Shown here: piece by piece, positions 50,165 through 52,927 of the stretch
How the letters are laid out: every line of letters begins with the position of its first letter
Numbering within the stretch: position 1 is the first letter of the stretch
Source of the DNA: an uncultured Mycoplasmatota bacterium
GTDB lineage: Bacteria; Bacillota_I; Bacilli_A; RF39; UBA660
Assembly (NCBI GenBank): GCA_900542735.1
Contig: UQOS01000005.1
Coordinates: forward strand, 1 to 52,927
Direction of reading: 5' to 3'
DNA length: 52,927 bases
Translations under genes and position numbers: made by a program
Notes under the pieces: model-generated
The model's input: only the letters and a program-made list of their open reading frames with translations
The model's database searches: none
Told to the model about the DNA's origin: nothing

Positions 50165-52783
50165 CTACATGCTTTTTGATGAAGTATTTTCTTGTTGATC
50201 TACTGAAACATAACCAATCGGTGTACCATTATTATCCATTCTAACTGCTACATTTCCACCATCTTGATGATAATTATTTGCTTCTGTTTCATTCATTTTT
50301 TGAAGTTGATTATCCTCAATTTTGTAGTAGGCACTTGGTTCAGCATTTTGCCAAGATTCTGTGTATGGTTGTAATCCATTTGTATTATTGATAGCTCTAT
50401 CAGCTGATGTGTATACTTCTGAATTACTATTTAAAATATTTGATAAAGCCTGACTAAGATATTCTTTATAACTTGTTTCTTCATCAGTAGGGGTAGCAAC
50501 AACTTCACTAGTTTCTACTGGGGTTGTTTCAATAGCAGGCTCAATTGGAGTCTCTATATTTGACTCAGTTGGAGTTTCAAAAGTCTGTTCTGTTGTTTGA
50601 GTTATTTCATTAGTATTCGTTTTATCTTCATTATTTTTAGATATACCTGCCATACCTACAATACCAATAAATGCTGCTGATGTTACTGCTAAAGCAGCTA
50701 CTTTATGTTCTCTTAGTTTCTTAATTACTTTAGTAGTTAATTCTATAAATTTAGAATTTTTGATTTTTTCTAATAATTTAGCTGATGCCTTTTTAACTGA
50801 TTGTATAATTTGTGGTTTATATTCTTCTGGTGTTAAATCGAAGTCTAAATCATCATCATTCTTTGGAATTAAATTTAAGTCCAAATTTTCTTCATTGTTT
50901 TCTTGTTTTGAATCTTGATTTTCTTCATTAGACGTTGTTTTTTGTTCGGAATTTAAATTGTTATCGTTATTATTAAGTCCTACTTCAGTTTGATTGGTTT
51001 CTTCTACTGGCATTGAATTTTCCTTCATTTCCGTATCATGGAAAATAGGTTCTTCTTTAGCAGCATTTTCTAACCTTTCTTTATATGTTTCTTCTAATTT
51101 ATTTCTAGGAAGCATAGCAGTAGGAGATGAACTACCAGGTAAATTTTCAACTTTTTTACTATCCTCTTCAGAAAGTTTAATATTTGAAGTTGTATTTTCT
51201 TTGTTCGTTTTCTTTTGTACTTTTAAATTATTAATTTGCTCTGTAACTTGAGATAATTCTTCTTTAGTAGCATTCAAATCTGCTGTATACATATCAATGG
51301 TATCTTGTTCCAATTTTAAAAGTTCTTCTTTTTCTTTAGTTAGTTTTGCTAATTCATTTTCTAAATTACTATTTTTTGATTTCTGTTCATCAATTGTTAA
51401 CATTGTATTTAATACTTCTAGTATTGGATTTTTATGTAATTCATTTTCCATAGTATTAACAGCTTGAATTGCTTTTAAAATGTCTTCTTTATTTTGAGAT
51501 TTTATAGCATTATTATAAAGCACAATTGGTTCTTCATCTTTCATTTCAGGAAAATAATTTATCAAGCCCTGTACTGACTGTTTTTGTTGTTCTAGTTCAG
51601 AGTTACTAATTAAATTTTGAGCAGATAATCTTTGTTCTTCTAACTCAGATATTTTCTGTTCAATTATTTCTTTTCTTTTAACAAAACTATCAGTTTTTAT
51701 TACTTTCCCATTTTCTATCGTTCTTTCACCTGACATTAATTTATTATATAGAATTGATTTATTATTTAGAAGAACTTGCTTTCTTTCTAATTCTGCCAAA
51801 TCTGTTTCTATAGTATTATCTAATACTTCTTTATTATTATTTGCTGTTTTATCTTCTAGATTGTTTTCTGAAGCTTCATTTGTTTCTGAATTTGACACAC
51901 TTTTTTCATCAGCCATGTTTTCAGAAGTATTATTTGTTAAAACATGTTCATTTGTAACTACTTCTTCTCTTGAAACTTCTATTGTATCAAATATATCATC
52001 ATTCAATAAATTGTTTTTGTATTTGCTAACCAATTCTTTAATACTATCATTCAGTGAAGCAATTTCACTATTTAATTTTATAACTGTTTCATCCATTTGT
52101 GGATATGCATTCCCATCATTATATAATTCATCTAGTTTATTATTTAGACTATTTTCTAAATTTGATACTTTTTCTTCTAGCTCTTCTTTCTTCGTTACAT
52201 ATGCATCAACTATAAGCTTATTATGAAGATTATTAATTTCATTATTAAGTCTTAATAACTCATTATCTAACTCCATTATTTTTGAATCCATTTGAATATA
52301 TTGTTCACCATTATTATATAATTCATTTTGCCTTGCTTCTAATAACGATTGTTTTTCTTTATATTCGTTTTGTAATTTTTCTAAATTTGAAGTTATCATA
52401 TTATCTTTGATGTATTTCTTTAAACTTGATAATTCATTTTCAAATAAAATCTTTTTTGAATTCAAATTAATGATAGTATCATCAGTTTCAATATATTGAT
52501 TCCCCTCATTATACAATTCTTGGATTCTGTTATTTATCTGAGTTTCAATATCTGATATTTCTTTTTCTAGATTGTCTTTTTTGTATATAACTATACTAGA
52601 ATTTAAATCTTTTTTAGAATTTAATATTTCATTACTTAAAGTGGCAATTTGATTATTTAACTCGATAACTTCTTCATTCATTTCTGGATATGCAATGTTA
52701 TTTTCGTATAATTCACTCATTTTACTGCTTAGTTGTGATTGTAATGTTGATAGTTGCTCCTTAAGTTCTTCTAAATTTTTCAT
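50165..52783 (-). CDS. Large coiled-coil membrane protein
   Basis: 872 aa from the ATG at 52783 (AGGAGG 10 nt upstream). The N-terminus has four tandem repeats of about 70 aa, each with a variant of ELYNxGxxYxxMDxxIxxLN. Long acidic coiled coils follow, then a membrane helix (KVAALAVTSAAFIGIVGMAG) and a Thr/Glu-rich external tail. Such proteins may link cytoplasm and wall. Unknown function. Confidence 0.75.
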   Translation of the reverse strand: MKNLEELKEQLSTLQSQLSSKMSELYENNIAYPEMNEEVIELNNQIATLSNEILNSKKDLNSSIVIYKKDNLEKEISDIETQINNRIQELYNEGNQYIETDDTIINLNSKKILFENELSSLKKYIKDNMITSNLEKLQNEYKEKQSLLEARQNELYNNGEQYIQMDSKIMELDNELLRLNNEINNLHNKLIVDAYVTKKEELEEKVSNLENSLNNKLDELYNDGNAYPQMDETVIKLNSEIASLNDSIKELVSKYKNNLLNDDIFDTIEVSREEVVTNEHVLTNNTSENMADEKSVSNSETNEASENNLEDKTANNNKEVLDNTIETDLAELERKQVLLNNKSILYNKLMSGERTIENGKVIKTDSFVKRKEIIEQKISELEEQRLSAQNLISNSELEQQKQSVQGLINYFPEMKDEEPIVLYNNAIKSQNKEDILKAIQAVNTMENELHKNPILEVLNTMLTIDEQKSKNSNLENELAKLTKEKEELLKLEQDTIDMYTADLNATKEELSQVTEQINNLKVQKKTNKENTTSNIKLSEEDSKKVENLPGSSSPTAMLPRNKLEETYKERLENAAKEEPIFHDTEMKENSMPVEETNQTEVGLNNNDNNLNSEQKTTSNEENQDSKQENNEENLDLNLIPKNDDDLDFDLTPEEYKPQIIQSVKKASAKLLEKIKNSKFIELTTKVIKKLREHKVAALAVTSAAFIGIVGMAGISKNNEDKTNTNEITQTTEQTFETPTESNIETPIEPAIETTPVETSEVVATPTDEETSYKEYLSQALSNILNSNSEVYTSADRAINNTNGLQPYTESWQNAEPSAYYKIEDNQLQKMNETEANNYHQDGGNVAVRMDNNGTPIGYVSVDQQENTSSKSM

Positions 52784-52850
52784 ATAGTGCATACCTCCTA
52801 TTTTTATAAATAGATTGTAACAAAAATTTAGATAAAATACAATACAAATC

Positions 52851-52874
52851 AAAAAAAGAATCCAAAAAGGATTC
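52851..52874 (-). terminator. Terminator of the rRNA operon
   Basis: GAATCC (52858-52863) pairs with GGATTC (52869-52874) around five A; seven T follow on the minus strand. Confidence 0.8.
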
Positions 52875-52893
52875 GAAAATAAGCAAAAAAAAA

Positions 52894-52927
52894 TACCTTG
52901 GCGACGACCTATTTTTGCTGAAGACTA
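52894..52927 (-). rRNA. 5S rRNA, 3' end (partial)
   Basis: On the minus strand ATAGGTCGTCGCCAAGG is the conserved 3' end of 5S rRNA. It runs off the window and is followed by a terminator. Confidence 0.75.

Overview
The window is AT-rich DNA from a low-GC Gram-positive bacterium of the Bacillota/Mycoplasmatota type. The host genes support this: a class B-like sortase, a tsaE-tsaB-rimI-tsaD cluster, a DUF1292 protein and the 3' end of a 5S rRNA. UGA is a stop and TGG encodes Trp, so the code is the standard bacterial one. The species cannot be named from the sequence.

Layout. 1-2640: small host genes on the minus strand, including decayed remnants of a Sir2 deacylase and a Cthe_2159-like protein. 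2734-45300: an ABC importer operon on the plus strand (NMT1/SsuA-type binding protein, ATPase, permease). Its ATPase gene is cut into three pieces by two different mobile elements, each with its own large serine recombinase. Element 1 (about 4170-8139, 3.97 kb) enters just after the LSGG signature motif. It carries an unknown 231-aa protein, an XRE regulator, a 47-aa protein, the recombinase and a Bro-N/DinD-like protein. Nineteen codons further on, at the Walker B motif, a 36-kb prophage (about 8195-44242) enters. Removing both elements at their reconstructed cores restores one 248-codon ATPase frame. 45297-52927: a sortase with a secreted partner, the t6A genes, a DUF1292 protein, a large coiled-coil membrane protein and the rRNA operon end.

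The prophage looks like a podovirus. It has terminase, portal, scaffold, an N4-gp56-like major capsid protein, an adaptor, a propeller-like nozzle/stabilisation protein, a Gln-rich internal protein and a 2242-aa polyvalent protein. It then has a tail fibre with several small fibre proteins, holins and an M23 endolysin. No tape measure, sheath or tail tube gene was seen. Structural and early genes run on the minus strand from about 41.4 kb to 9.7 kb. The immunity repressor (a LexA-like self-cleaving type), a SHOCT membrane protein and the integrase run on the plus strand at the right end. Replication is encoded by a DnaD-like initiator, a DnaB helicase and a tyrosine recombinase, next to two perfect DnaA boxes.

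Most notable are two multi-stem RNA loci in the prophage. One (about 9243-9494) has a strong promoter and an intrinsic terminator and lies just before a nuclease-fold gene. The other (about 32743-33152) is a roughly 400-nt RNA with many long helices and its own terminator, lying before the packaging genes. Other points are a G9 tract inside a small frame that is translationally coupled to a tail-fibre gene (a possible phase-variable switch), the double recombinase attack on one ABC ATPase gene, and a candidate minus-strand small RNA between the immunity and integrase genes.
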